A DNA stretch of 64,000 bases from Streptomyces changanensis (GTDB lineage Bacteria > Actinomycetota > Actinomycetes > Streptomycetales > Streptomycetaceae), in the NCBI RefSeq assembly GCF_024600715.1, contig NZ_CP102332.1, forward strand, positions 6,014,001 to 6,078,000, in the 5' to 3' direction. Within the stretch, counting starts at the first letter, position 1. The number at the start of each line of letters is the position of its first letter. The notes beneath the pieces were generated by a model, which made no database searches, was not told where the DNA came from, and worked only from the letters and a program-made list of their open reading frames with translations. The translations under genes were made by a program, and so were the position numbers. Below, piece after piece: positions 52,901 to 61,894 of this stretch.

Positions 52901-54756
52901 TGTCCGAGGACTTCCCCACACTCCGCCAGAGGATGGGAACCTCCGTCGCTACGTACTCCCTGCTGCGCTGCTCCACACTGGAAGAAGTCGTCCGCACCCC
53001 GCGCGGCGCCCGGGCGAAATCCCTGGAGAGCGCCCGCCAGGGCAACGTGATCAAGGTGCTGGACTCGTTGGACCGGCTCGACATGCTCCGGGCCGTGGAC
53101 CGTGAGCTGGGCCTGCGGATGGGCGAGGCGGGGTGTCGCGCGGTACTGGACGCCCAGATCCGCCAGGAGCAGGACGAGAAGGTGCGGTCCGCGCTCAAGG
53201 CGATCCGCGAGGCCGAGGACGTGACGGCCAAGCTGGAGCTGCTGATCGGCGCGGAGGCCCTGCGCGACCGGCTTCCCGCCGGACTGATGGAAGCCGAGCG
53301 CCAAGAGCTGGACGGGCAGGCACCCACCGGGCGTCGGATCGCCCAGATGGCGTTCAACGCGCACGGCGACACCGTGCTGAAGACCCACGCCCGCGACATT
53401 CAGGAGCGCTTCCCGGGCGCTCCGTCTTCCTACACCGGAGGTTCTGCGGCGGTGTCCTTCGTGGCCGACCTCGGGCTGCCCGCCCCCTTCGCCGGCTACC
53501 GGGCCCCGACCCTCGAGCAGAGTGTGACGGTGGAGGGCCCCCGCGACTTCCCACGCCTCCACGACTACCAGGAACGACTCGCCCTCAACATCTTCGAGAT
53601 GCTCGACCGGCTGGCCCCGCAGCGCGCCATGCTGTCGCTGCCCACCGGCGCCGGCAAGACCCGTGTCACCGCTGAGGCCGTCATCCGCTGGGTCAAGCAG
53701 GCCGGCGACCTGAAGGGCCCCATCCTGTGGATCGCCCAGACCGAGGAACTGTGCGAACAGGCCGTGCAGAGCTGGCAATTCGTGTGGAGCAAGGCCGGTG
53801 CGCGGACCCGGCTGACGATCAACAGGCTCTGGACGTCGAACGAGGCGGCACCCGTGACCGACGGGCCGCAACTCGTCGTCGCGACGGACGCCAAACTCCA
53901 CGTGTGCCTGGACACCGACCGGTACGCCTGGCTGCGGGACGCCGCCCTGGTCGTGGTGGACGAGGCGCACGTGGCGACCAGCCCCCGCTACACCGACGTC
54001 CTGGGACTGCTCGGTCTCACCCAGCACCGGACCGAGCGGCACCTGCTCGGGCTCACCGCCACCCCGTTCCGCGGCCACAACGAGGAGGAGACCCACCGCC
54101 TGGTCAACCGGTTCGGCGGGCGTCGGCTGGACGAGGGCGTCTTCCCCTCGGACGACGCCTACGGGCACCTCCAGGAACTGGGTGTGCTGGCGCAGGTCGA
54201 GCACCGCGAGCTGACGGGCGGCACCATCGAGCTGTCCCGCCAGGAGCGGGAGAGCGCCGAACAATTCAGTCTGCTGTCCAAGGCCGCCGAACAGCGGCTG
54301 GCCGACGACCACGACCGCAGCCGCCGCATCGTCGCCGAGATCGCGTCCATGCCCGACGACTGGCCCGTGCTCGTGTTCGCCACGTCGGTGGAGCACGCCA
54401 AGTACCTGGCCGCCCGGCTGAAGGACCACGGCATCTCCGCCTCCTCCGTGGACTCCACCACCTCCGACAGCGACCGGCGCGCCCGTGTCCGCGACTTCCG
54501 CGACGGCCGGGTGCGGGTGCTCACCAACTACGGCGTCCTCACCCAGGGCTTCGACGCCCCCGCCACCCGCGCGGTCGTCGTCGCCCGGCCCGTGTACAGC
54601 CCCAACGTGTACCAGCAGATGATCGGACGCGGTCTGCGCGGCCCACGCAACGGCGGCAAGGACACGTGCCTGATCCTCGACGTCCGCGACAACGTCCGGA
54701 ACTTCGACACCGCCCTCGCCTTCACCAAGTTCGAGCACCTGTGGAGCACGAAGTGA
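49987..54756 (+). CDS. GHKL-ATPase/SF2 helicase fusion (sacsin-like N-terminus)
   Basis: This 1589-residue protein starts at GTG 49987; a TTG at 49885 would add 34 residues rich in His. The N-terminus has a sacsin-like GHKL site: GGYGDRQLFELVQNAADEIR (N box), YCANQGNPVTAEGAE (G1 box) and QIGRFGVGVKSVLVV (G2 box). The middle 900 residues are unassigned. The C-terminus is a full SF2 helicase: LSLPTGAGKTRVT (about 1219), VVVDEAHVATS, LLGLTATPFRG, VLTNYGVLTQGFDAPATRAV and YQQMIGRGLRGP (about 1543). It probably unwinds or translocates on DNA under ATP-switch control. Its stop overlaps the UvrD-like gene (GTGA). Confidence 0.85.
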   Translation: MADPQSPVIRTVVEQSLRVLETYRIDPGLIPEHANGERRITQGGYGDRQLFELVQNAADEIREEPGGRIHVVLTDTHLYCANQGNPVTAEGAETILRMSMSRKRGGQIGRFGVGVKSVLVVTDAPEFFSRSGSFGFDRAWSYELIRNVPGVRERHGDEFDAPVLRMARELDTAAERLRDPVLDELSQWATTVVRLPLLPGAADRLGKDMHGHQGTASHESREEFPSGFHLFSPHVGQVVLEDRRPRPIARRALHAAQDGTLRTIHEERVGKPPATSQWRVFTYTHEPTETARRDAGELHDRVSIDVAWAVPAYRPDERTGLLSAADARGRGRFWSFFPTKYEMTLSGVLNGAWKTNEDRQNLLDSSPFNVEMIQVAARLVVESLPELAPAEDPGAYLPLLPGRTKGVEVISWADRLLTEQIWAATAVRPSLPDQDGILRTPDALNIHPDLGRDTTSQNRWLRTWHAYAGRPRDWVHPSVEATDLRSGKIQHILGAAGRQRASVVEWLEALVSDGSAKASDAAIRIVADMIESNAPCATEARGARIVLTEEHGLVAPVGGGVVYRRAEEDGLRESLVYVDRALSDDPSLSSALTTLGIQEADVRGRFVSVLDEGFDAYGPQEWNRFWELFHRAGASVVGHEVTKRVKAPMDTLKVRTADGRFRTMRDCMLPGVVVTAQSDPGVAVDVRFHSDDVGFLRESGLRDRPTSGHRPGAEPWFEEYREAVHKAYCRTLDDRAGRPSLARTRLEGAPVGGPLHLLPRLSDEARAAFLRALPDDALIENWTLQIGAQTGTRRTAQSPIRWMLTRYGRVATSQGLKPLKEAVGPQLDAYRDVLPVASVSIEKARKLGLADSVEKVRSQQWEQLLEKLQASEDDVFVGSTYALLTRLGIDFPEDSLTRCRVGDAWDTREDGEIAVAANPEEYRSLRAERVPALLMPDQSSADLMVEQWGMLRHDDVVSRETRHESTVEAVPLSEDFPTLRQRMGTSVATYSLLRCSTLEEVVRTPRGARAKSLESARQGNVIKVLDSLDRLDMLRAVDRELGLRMGEAGCRAVLDAQIRQEQDEKVRSALKAIREAEDVTAKLELLIGAEALRDRLPAGLMEAERQELDGQAPTGRRIAQMAFNAHGDTVLKTHARDIQERFPGAPSSYTGGSAAVSFVADLGLPAPFAGYRAPTLEQSVTVEGPRDFPRLHDYQERLALNIFEMLDRLAPQRAMLSLPTGAGKTRVTAEAVIRWVKQAGDLKGPILWIAQTEELCEQAVQSWQFVWSKAGARTRLTINRLWTSNEAAPVTDGPQLVVATDAKLHVCLDTDRYAWLRDAALVVVDEAHVATSPRYTDVLGLLGLTQHRTERHLLGLTATPFRGHNEEETHRLVNRFGGRRLDEGVFPSDDAYGHLQELGVLAQVEHRELTGGTIELSRQERESAEQFSLLSKAAEQRLADDHDRSRRIVAEIASMPDDWPVLVFATSVEHAKYLAARLKDHGISASSVDSTTSDSDRRARVRDFRDGRVRVLTNYGVLTQGFDAPATRAVVVARPVYSPNVYQQMIGRGLRGPRNGGKDTCLILDVRDNVRNFDTALAFTKFEHLWSTK

Positions 54757-56669
54757 CCCTCCTGCCCGAGGACGGACCCCTCCTCACGCCCGAGCAGCAG
54801 GCCGTCGTGGACCAGTCATGGGACACTCGCCTGCTGGTCACGGCCGGGGCGGGCACGGGCAAGACCCACACGCTGGTACGCCGCATGGACGCGCTCGTCG
54901 GCCACACCGACCCGGACGAAGCCCTGGAGGCAGGCGAACTGCTGGTGCTCAGCTTCTCCCGGGCCGCCGTCCGCGAGCTGCGGGACCGGATCGTCCGGCA
55001 CGGCGAACACGCCCGGAGGGTCCGCGTACAGACCTTCGACTCGTGGGCCTACTCCCTGCTGGTGCAGGCGTACCCCGATGCCGACTGGTCGGTGCACTCC
55101 TTCGACGACCGCATCCGGGTGGCGACCGAAGCGATCGAGAAGGGCGCGTTGAAGAACCTGGAGTCCGGCCCGCCCGCCCACGTCATCGTCGACGAGGTAC
55201 AGGATCTGGTGGGGGCGCGTCGCGAGATGGTGGAGTCGCTGCTCGACCGGCTCCAGGACTCCTGCGGATTCACCCTGGTCGGCGACTCCGCCCAGGCCAT
55301 CTACGACTTCCAGATCAAGGACCCGGACGAATACGCCGACCGCGCCGACCTCTTCCTCCGCTGGGTACGCACCTCCTACGCCGACGACCTCGTCGAGCTG
55401 CGCCTGACGCGGAACTTCCGGGCCGTCACCCCCGAAGCCCGCACCGCGCTGCCGCTCGGCCCCGCCGTGCAGGGCATCGGCAGTGCGCGCGAGGGCGCGG
55501 ACGCCGCGGCCGAGCGACTCCACGGGGAGCTGCGCGAGCTGCTGCTCGACGTTCCCGGCCTGGGCTCGCTCACCGACTCGTTCACCCTGGACTCCCTGCG
55601 GTCGTTCCCCGGCACCTGCGCCATCCTCACCCGCGACAACCGGCAGGCCCTCCTCGTCTCCGAGCTGCTGCACACCCACGGGGTGCCGCACGCCCTGCGG
55701 CGCTCGCTCCAGGACCGGCCGGTCCCGTACTGGGTCGCCGAGCTGCTGCGCCGTACCCAGGCCACCACGCTCACCGAGGAGCGGCTGCGCGACCTGCTCG
55801 CCGGCATGCCGTCGCCCGAAGGCACCGACGCCGACCGGGTGTGGCGAGCCCTGCGGGTGGCGGCGCGCGGCAGCGGTCCGGGGACGCTCGACGTGACGCG
55901 GCTGCGCCGGCTGGTGGTGGAGCGGCGCTTCCCCGACGAGCTGGCCGACCCACAGCCGGCCCGACTGGCCGTGTCCACGGTGCACCGGGCCAAGGGCCTG
56001 GAGTTCGACCGGGTCGTACTGCTCACCCCGCCGACCATGGCCGAGCTGCGCCGCCGCAACGCCGGACTCGACGTGCCCGGCGAGACGCGCGCCCTCTACG
56101 TGGCGATGACCAGGGCCAGGGAGGACTTGTACCGCGTCGCCGCGCCCGACACCGTGACGCTGCTCAAGCACCGGCCCACCGGCCGCTGGTACCGAGGCGT
56201 CCCGAACGTGCGGCACAGGTGGCGGCGCGACGGCGTCGAGGTGCGGGCCGGCGACGTCTGCGCCCTGGAACCGGCCGGTGCCCCGGACGACGCCCCGGGC
56301 ACACAGGCGTACCTGCTGGAGCGGGTACGGCCCGGTGACGCGGTGACGTTCCGGCTGCGCGACACCCTCCCCCTGGGCCCCGAGCAGAGCCCTCGCTACG
56401 CGCTGGTGCACGGGGGACGGGAAATCGGTGACGCCTCCGACCGCTTCAGGAGCGATCTGTACTCCGTCCTGAAGGTCGGCACGGACTGGGAGATCCAGTG
56501 GCCGGAGGAGATCTCCGGTCTGCGGCTCGACTGCCTGGAAACGGTCGCGGGCAGCACCGCCGCCGGGGTCAACGCGGGCCTGGGTGACCGTGGGGTGTGG
56601 ATCGCCCCCCGCATCAGTGGAATCGGACGGTTCCGGCGGTCCGCCGGAACCGAGGAGGAGCAGGAATGA
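54753..56669 (+). CDS. UvrD/Rep-like SF1 helicase
   Basis: This is a 638-residue protein. Motif I is LLVTAGAGTGKTHTLVRRM (about residue 30), Ia LLVLSFSRAAVREL, II VIVDEVQDLVGARRE (DEVQD, about 146), III LVGDSAQAIYDF, IV LRLTRNFRAVTPE, V VSTVHRAKGLEFDRVVLL (about 407) and VI YVAMTRAREDLYRV (about 450). The C-terminal 150 residues are extra and unassigned. It is shorter than UvrD (about 720). It overlaps both neighbours by 4 bases, so it is part of the helicase operon and works in the same pathway, presumably DNA translocation or degradation of invading DNA. Confidence 0.85.
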   Translation: MTLLPEDGPLLTPEQQAVVDQSWDTRLLVTAGAGTGKTHTLVRRMDALVGHTDPDEALEAGELLVLSFSRAAVRELRDRIVRHGEHARRVRVQTFDSWAYSLLVQAYPDADWSVHSFDDRIRVATEAIEKGALKNLESGPPAHVIVDEVQDLVGARREMVESLLDRLQDSCGFTLVGDSAQAIYDFQIKDPDEYADRADLFLRWVRTSYADDLVELRLTRNFRAVTPEARTALPLGPAVQGIGSAREGADAAAERLHGELRELLLDVPGLGSLTDSFTLDSLRSFPGTCAILTRDNRQALLVSELLHTHGVPHALRRSLQDRPVPYWVAELLRRTQATTLTEERLRDLLAGMPSPEGTDADRVWRALRVAARGSGPGTLDVTRLRRLVVERRFPDELADPQPARLAVSTVHRAKGLEFDRVVLLTPPTMAELRRRNAGLDVPGETRALYVAMTRAREDLYRVAAPDTVTLLKHRPTGRWYRGVPNVRHRWRRDGVEVRAGDVCALEPAGAPDDAPGTQAYLLERVRPGDAVTFRLRDTLPLGPEQSPRYALVHGGREIGDASDRFRSDLYSVLKVGTDWEIQWPEEISGLRLDCLETVAGSTAAGVNAGLGDRGVWIAPRISGIGRFRRSAGTEEEQE

Positions 56670-59600
56670 CCATCCACGCAGGACGGCACGCAGCGCACTA
56701 CGAGGTCCGCGAGGACCTGGTGGCCCGGCTCCGCCGGGAGCTGCTGGGCCCCGACGTCGACGCCTCCGCCGAGGACCGCGCCGAGGTGCTGGACCAGGAC
56801 GCCCCGATCACGCGCTACCCCATGGGTGTGCTCTTCCCCCGCCCGGCCGATGCCGAGGCCGACCTCCGTCTCCGTGAGGACGCCGCCGAGGAGGAGGGCC
56901 TGGACGAGGAGCCGGTGAACGGGAGGGACGACCCCGAGGAATCCGCGGCGGCCGGGGAGCGTCCCAACGCCGGTGACCGGCGCCCGTCCACGGTCGGTCT
57001 GACCTTCGCCGTCGACCTCACCGAGTGCCGGGAGATCGTGGTGTCGGCGCGCGCCGCCGTGTACGAGCCGGAGGACGCCGAGGGCCGCAGGGTCCCCGCC
57101 CGCCGCAGCGAAGCCCGTACCACCTCCGACCAGCGGGAACGCTGGCGTCGGGTGGAACTGGACCTGCCGGACACCACGATCGACGTGACGTACCCGGGGC
57201 GGGGTGCCTCACGTGATCTCGTCGACGGCGCGGCCCGACTGGACGTGCACGTGCGCCGCCCGTCACCCGAGAGGGGAACGGTCACCGTCACGGTCACCCT
57301 GGTCAACATCCAGAAGGTGGGTGAGCGGGAACTCCAAGATGCCTTCGCCCTCTTCCAGACCGGTCTGACGGTCCGGGCCGCCAATGGTTCGAGCGCGTTC
57401 GTGGAGCGTCCCACCGGCCTGTCCGCCGTGGACGCCGAGCTGGAGGCCGGCCGGCTGCTCCACCGGCACGCCCCCACCTTCGCCACCGGCCACGGCTGCG
57501 CCGCGGTGTGGGACTGGACACCGCCCCCGATCGGACTCACCGAAGTGGTACGCGCGGGCGTGACGGAGGTGCGCACCGAGTTCGTGCCCACGCACGAGGT
57601 GCTGCTCACCGACTCCAACCCGGAGATCGACGATCGCGCCCTCACCATGTTGGGCCTCGCCACGGCGGCCGACACCGAGGTGATCAGCGCCCTGGAGGGC
57701 CTGGCCGCGGGATACGAACGGTGGATCGACCGGAAACGGGTCGAGGCGGCCGCGCTCGCCGGCACTCCGCACGAGAAGGCCGCGAACGTCCAGGTCGAAT
57801 CCTGCGGCGAGGCCCTGGAGCGGATCCGCGGGGGAATCGCGCTGCTGCGCGACAAGCCCGACCTGATGCGGGCCTTCCGCCTGGCCAACCGGGCAATGGC
57901 GACCCAGCGCGCGCGGAGCGCCTGGGTGAAGGGCGGCCGGGTCGGCGAGCCGGACCTTCCCGCGGCGCGCTGGCGCCCCTTCCAGATCGCCTTCGTGTTG
58001 TTGTGCCTGGCCGGGGTGGACGACCCCGAGCACCCTGACCGGGACCTGTCGGACCTGCTGTGGTTCCCCACCGGCGGCGGCAAGACCGAGGCGTACCTGG
58101 GTCTGATCGCGCTGACCACCTTCCTGCGCCGGATGCGGCTCGGGGCGGCGGGCGGCGGTGTCACCGTCCTGATGCGCTACACGCTGCGCCTGCTCACGCT
58201 CCAGCAGTTCGAACGCGCGGCGATCCTCATCTGTGCCATGGAGCGGATGCGGCGTGAGAACCCCGCCGAACTGGGTCACGAGGAGATCTCCCTCGGTATG
58301 TGGGTGGGCCGTTCCGCCACCCCGAACACCCTGGAGGTCACCGCGCGGCAGCTCCGCGCGGCCCGTGCCGGCAAGGTGCTCCAGAAGGAGAACCCGGTCC
58401 AGCTCCATGCCTGCCCCTGGTGCGGGACCGCCCTCGACGCCCACCACTACGCGGTCGACGAGGAAGCCGTCCGGATGGACGTGCGCTGCCCGGGCAAGGA
58501 CTGCGCGTTCACCGACGGACTGCCCGTCCACCTGGTCGACGAGACCGTGTACCGTGCCCGGCCCACGCTCGTCATCGCCACTGTCGACAAGTTCGCCTCG
58601 ATGCCATGGCGCCCGCAGACCGCCGCACTCTTCAACCGCGACCGGCAGGGTTCCACCCCGCCGCCGGAGCTGATCGTGCAGGACGAGCTGCACCTGATCT
58701 CCGGCCCGCTGGGCACCCTGACCGGCCTGTACGAGACGGCCGTGGACGTGCTCGCCGACCGCCCGAAGGTGATCGCCTCGACGGCGACCATCCGTCGCGC
58801 CGCCGATCAGGGCAAGGCCCTGTTCTCCCGTGACGTACGGCAGTTCCCGCCCGCCGGACTGGACTCCCGCGACTCCTGGTTCGCCGTGGAGACACCGGCC
58901 CGCGACAAGGCGTCCCGCCGGTACGTGGGCCTGCTCGCCCCCGGCACCAGCCAGTCCACCCTGCTGGTCCGCGCTTACGCCACTCTGCTCCACCAGGCGA
59001 TGCGCGCCGACACCACGCAGGAGGTCCGCGACGCGTACTGGACACTCGTCGGCTACTTCAACAGTCTGCGTCTGCTGTCCGCGGCCGAACTGCAGGTCCA
59101 CGACGACGTCGTGGCCCACCTGGAGTACCTGGCCGACCGTGACGCCTGCGAGCCCCGCTCGGTGGGAAGCTGTTCCGAGCTGACCAGCCGGGTCGACGCC
59201 AGCGACATCCCCGCCCGCCTGAAGCAGATCGAGCGGCGGCTGCCGAGCGGTGACGTGGTGGACGTGCTCCTGGCCACCAACATGATCGCTGTGGGTGTGG
59301 ACGTCGACCGGCTCGGCCTGATGGCCGTCATGGGGCAGCCGCAGACCACCGCCGAATACATCCAGGCCACCAGCCGCGTGGGCCGTGCCCACCCCGGCCT
59401 GGTCGCGGTGATGCTCAACGCCGGCCGCTCCCGGGATCGTTCCCACTACGAGAATTTCCAGCACTTCCATTCCGCCCTCTACCGCGAGGTCGAGTCCACC
59501 TCGGTCACCCCTTTCTCGGCCCGCGCGCGTGACCGCGGCCTGCACGCGGTGATCGTCGCCCTGGCCCGCATCCTGATCCCCGCCGCCCGTGCCGACGAGG

Positions 59601-59929
59601 CCGCGGGGAACATCGACCTCTTCCTGGACGAGCTGAGGGCGGAGATCCGCCCGCGAATCCTCGAACGGGTGCGCAACGTCTCCCCCGAGGCGACCGCGGT
59701 GAAGGAGGTGTCTCGGGTGGCCGCCGCCTTCGACGAGTTCGTCGACTGGTGGTATGAGGAGGCCGAGGCGCACGGAGGCCTGTACTACGAGCCGAAGCGC
59801 GGACGCCGCGTCCCCTCGCTGCTCAAGCCCTACAACGACGCCATGGAGGACGTCGAAGCGTGGGAGACCCTGTGGTCCCTCCGCGACGTCGACGCCGAGT
59901 CCGCCCTGTTCATGGAGGCATCCCGATGA
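56666..59929 (+). CDS. drmA: DrmA-like DISARM helicase
   Basis: This is a 1087-residue protein behind GAGGAGGAG. The first 450 residues are DrmA-specific, including an acidic stretch near residue 80. Helicase motif I is DLLWFPTGGGKTEAYLGLIA (about 468), a zinc ribbon CPWCGTALDAHHY...CPGKDC lies near 590-615, motif II is IVQDELHLISGPLG (DELH, about 672), motif III region VIASTATIRRA, then LLATNMIAVGVDVDRLGLMA and YIQATSRVGRAHPGL (motif VI, about 903). The order and the DELH box are typical of DISARM DrmA. It overlaps the UvrD-like and DrmB-like genes by 4 bases each. Confidence 0.85.
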   Translation: MTIHAGRHAAHYEVREDLVARLRRELLGPDVDASAEDRAEVLDQDAPITRYPMGVLFPRPADAEADLRLREDAAEEEGLDEEPVNGRDDPEESAAAGERPNAGDRRPSTVGLTFAVDLTECREIVVSARAAVYEPEDAEGRRVPARRSEARTTSDQRERWRRVELDLPDTTIDVTYPGRGASRDLVDGAARLDVHVRRPSPERGTVTVTVTLVNIQKVGERELQDAFALFQTGLTVRAANGSSAFVERPTGLSAVDAELEAGRLLHRHAPTFATGHGCAAVWDWTPPPIGLTEVVRAGVTEVRTEFVPTHEVLLTDSNPEIDDRALTMLGLATAADTEVISALEGLAAGYERWIDRKRVEAAALAGTPHEKAANVQVESCGEALERIRGGIALLRDKPDLMRAFRLANRAMATQRARSAWVKGGRVGEPDLPAARWRPFQIAFVLLCLAGVDDPEHPDRDLSDLLWFPTGGGKTEAYLGLIALTTFLRRMRLGAAGGGVTVLMRYTLRLLTLQQFERAAILICAMERMRRENPAELGHEEISLGMWVGRSATPNTLEVTARQLRAARAGKVLQKENPVQLHACPWCGTALDAHHYAVDEEAVRMDVRCPGKDCAFTDGLPVHLVDETVYRARPTLVIATVDKFASMPWRPQTAALFNRDRQGSTPPPELIVQDELHLISGPLGTLTGLYETAVDVLADRPKVIASTATIRRAADQGKALFSRDVRQFPPAGLDSRDSWFAVETPARDKASRRYVGLLAPGTSQSTLLVRAYATLLHQAMRADTTQEVRDAYWTLVGYFNSLRLLSAAELQVHDDVVAHLEYLADRDACEPRSVGSCSELTSRVDASDIPARLKQIERRLPSGDVVDVLLATNMIAVGVDVDRLGLMAVMGQPQTTAEYIQATSRVGRAHPGLVAVMLNAGRSRDRSHYENFQHFHSALYREVESTSVTPFSARARDRGLHAVIVALARILIPAARADEAAGNIDLFLDELRAEIRPRILERVRNVSPEATAVKEVSRVAAAFDEFVDWWYEEAEAHGGLYYEPKRGRRVPSLLKPYNDAMEDVEAWETLWSLRDVDAESALFMEASR

Positions 59930-61791
59930 CCCCGCCCCCGCCCCGCCGCCGGCGCGGCACCGACGGCTCCGCCGCACCGGCCCGCAGCCTGCCCCGCCGT
60001 GGCGCCGTCCGCCGAGCCCAGGCCATCACCACATACGGGGTGGGCGCGCTGATCGCCGTGGAGCAGGAGTCGTTCATCGTCTCGGGCATCGACGACGCCG
60101 ACGGGCAGTGGCGCCGCGACGAGGCCCCGGTGATCCACGAGCCGCGCCTCGCCCGTGTACTGGGCGTGAACCGGTTCCGCCTCCCGCCCGCCTCCGGGGA
60201 CGACAGCCGCGACGGCATCCGCGTACGCCGCTTCCCCCTGTGGCACCACTGCCCCGGCTGCCACGCTCTCGACCACGTGAGGAAGTTCAACTCGCCGCCC
60301 GGACGGAACGAGTGCGCCGAGTGCTCCGAGGCGCTGGTGCCGTCCCGTTTCGTCGTGGCGTGCGAGGACGGGCACATCGCCGACTTCCCGTACTGGAAGT
60401 GGCTGCACCGGGGGCGACGTGGCGACGGCGAAGCCGGGTTCTGCGGCGGCCGGATGAGCCTGCGCTCCTCGGGACGGACCTCCTCGCTCCGATCGGTGGT
60501 CCTGTCCTGCTCCTGCGGTGTGCCGGAAGTATCCATGGAGGGGTCCTTCCGGCGCGGCGCCCTCAAGGACCTGAACATCCGGTGCGAGGGCAGGCGGCCC
60601 TGGCTGAAGGACGCCCCCCAGCTTCTCTGCTCGCAGCCTCCCCGCACCCTCCAGCGCGGTTCTTCCTCGGTGTGGCAGCCGGTGCTCCGCTCGGCGCTGT
60701 CCATCCCGCCGTGGAGCGACACACGGGTGCACGCCCTGGACCGGCACTGGGACAAGCTCCGCACTTGCTCCACCCTCGCCGAGATCGAGATCCACCTGAA
60801 GTACATCTTCGACGGGGCCCCGTCACCGGTGAGTCCCGAGCAGGTCAGGGAACTGCTCGCCGCGATGGAGGCCGAGGACCCCACCGGAGAGGACGGCCCG
60901 GACCTCGACCAGGAGCAGCGCTACCGGGCCCTGCGCGACCTGGAGTACGAGCGGCTGTGCACGGGCAACCCGGAGGACTCCGGCCACCACACCGAGCAGT
61001 TCGTCTGCGAGCCGCCGAGCGGCGACGGAATACTGCCGGCTGGCCTGGGCCTCCTCCCCCCGATGTTGGTGAAGAAGCTGCGCGAGGTCCGCGCGTTGAA
61101 GGCATTCACACGGGTCATCGACCCCGAGACCTCCTCCGAGGGGCACGAGGCGGAGCTGTCCCTCGCTCCCACCGGCTGGCTGCCCGCCATGGAGGTCCAT
61201 GGGGAAGGCGTCTTCCTCCGGCTCGACGAGGAGAGGATCGACGCCTGGGCCGAGCTGCCCGCCGTCGCCGCCCGCGTGGAACGCATCCGCCACCGACACC
61301 AGCGGGTCCTCGCCGAGCGGGCCTCCGACCCGGCCCGGGTACCTCCCTCTCCCGCCACCCCTCGCATGGCCCTGCTGCACACCCTCGCCCACGTCATGAT
61401 CAACGAGTGGAGCCTGGACTCCGGTTATCCGGCCGCCTCGCTCCGCGAGCGGATCTACGCGGGTGACGAGATGGCCGGCGTGTTGATCTACACGGCGACC
61501 AGTGACTCCGCCGGGAGCCTCGGCGGCCTGGTGGCCCAGGGCGAGACCGACCGCCTCGCCCAAGCCGTGCGCTCGGCCGTCCACCGCGCCGAGTGGTGCT
61601 CTGCCGACCCGCTGTGCATCGAGACCGAGACGTCCGGTGCGGGCGGCACCAACCTGGCCGCCTGCCACGCCTGCGTGATGCTCCCGGAGACCAGCTGCGA
61701 GCACAACAACGGGCTCCTCGACCGTGCCCTCCTCGTCGGCACCCCGGAGGACCCGTCGATCGGCTTCTTCTCCCACCTGCTCACCCGGTGA
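59926..61791 (+). CDS. drmB: DrmB-like DUF1998 protein
   Basis: This is a 621-residue protein. The N-terminus RRAQAITTYGVGALIAVEQE followed by VSGIDDADGQW is characteristic of DrmB. A zinc ribbon follows (CPGCHALDHVRKF...CAECSEALVPSRFV, about residues 109-145) with CEDGHIADFPYWKWLH. The C-terminal DUF1998 region has LLHTLAHVMINEWSLDSGYP, GVLIYTATSDSAGSLGGLVA and CHACVMLPETSCEHNNGLLD. DrmB forms a complex with DrmA that recognises and blocks incoming DNA in DISARM. It is the last gene of the operon; a terminator follows. No DrmC (PLD nuclease) gene is seen. Confidence 0.85.
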   Translation: MTPPPPRRRRGTDGSAAPARSLPRRGAVRRAQAITTYGVGALIAVEQESFIVSGIDDADGQWRRDEAPVIHEPRLARVLGVNRFRLPPASGDDSRDGIRVRRFPLWHHCPGCHALDHVRKFNSPPGRNECAECSEALVPSRFVVACEDGHIADFPYWKWLHRGRRGDGEAGFCGGRMSLRSSGRTSSLRSVVLSCSCGVPEVSMEGSFRRGALKDLNIRCEGRRPWLKDAPQLLCSQPPRTLQRGSSSVWQPVLRSALSIPPWSDTRVHALDRHWDKLRTCSTLAEIEIHLKYIFDGAPSPVSPEQVRELLAAMEAEDPTGEDGPDLDQEQRYRALRDLEYERLCTGNPEDSGHHTEQFVCEPPSGDGILPAGLGLLPPMLVKKLREVRALKAFTRVIDPETSSEGHEAELSLAPTGWLPAMEVHGEGVFLRLDEERIDAWAELPAVAARVERIRHRHQRVLAERASDPARVPPSPATPRMALLHTLAHVMINEWSLDSGYPAASLRERIYAGDEMAGVLIYTATSDSAGSLGGLVAQGETDRLAQAVRSAVHRAEWCSADPLCIETETSGAGGTNLAACHACVMLPETSCEHNNGLLDRALLVGTPEDPSIGFFSHLLTR

Positions 61792-61810
61792 ACACCGGGA
61801 GGTGACGTAG

Positions 61811-61840
61811 GGGTGGCAGGCGGGCAACGGCCTGCCACCC
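61811..61840. terminator. Terminator between the DrmB-like gene and the convergent methyltransferase homologue
   Basis: Perfect 10-base GC-rich arms (61811-61820 and 61831-61840) with a 10-base loop lie 19 bases after the drmB stop. It can serve both convergent transcripts. Confidence 0.75.
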
Positions 61841-61894
61841 TCCCCGGTCGGTCGGGCGGCGCGGGCGTCGGCCCGGCGGGGCGGGCATCGACGC

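Noticed and set aside
51490..54738. A 1082-codon minus-strand open frame opposite the GHKL-helicase gene
   Set aside because: It is the antisense shadow of a gene with complete helicase motifs. It shows Gly/Val/Leu-rich low-information sequence and no ribosome site or family pattern.
57263..59977. A 904-codon minus-strand open frame opposite drmA
   Set aside because: It is an antisense shadow. The plus strand carries all DrmA motifs and the 4-base operon overlaps.
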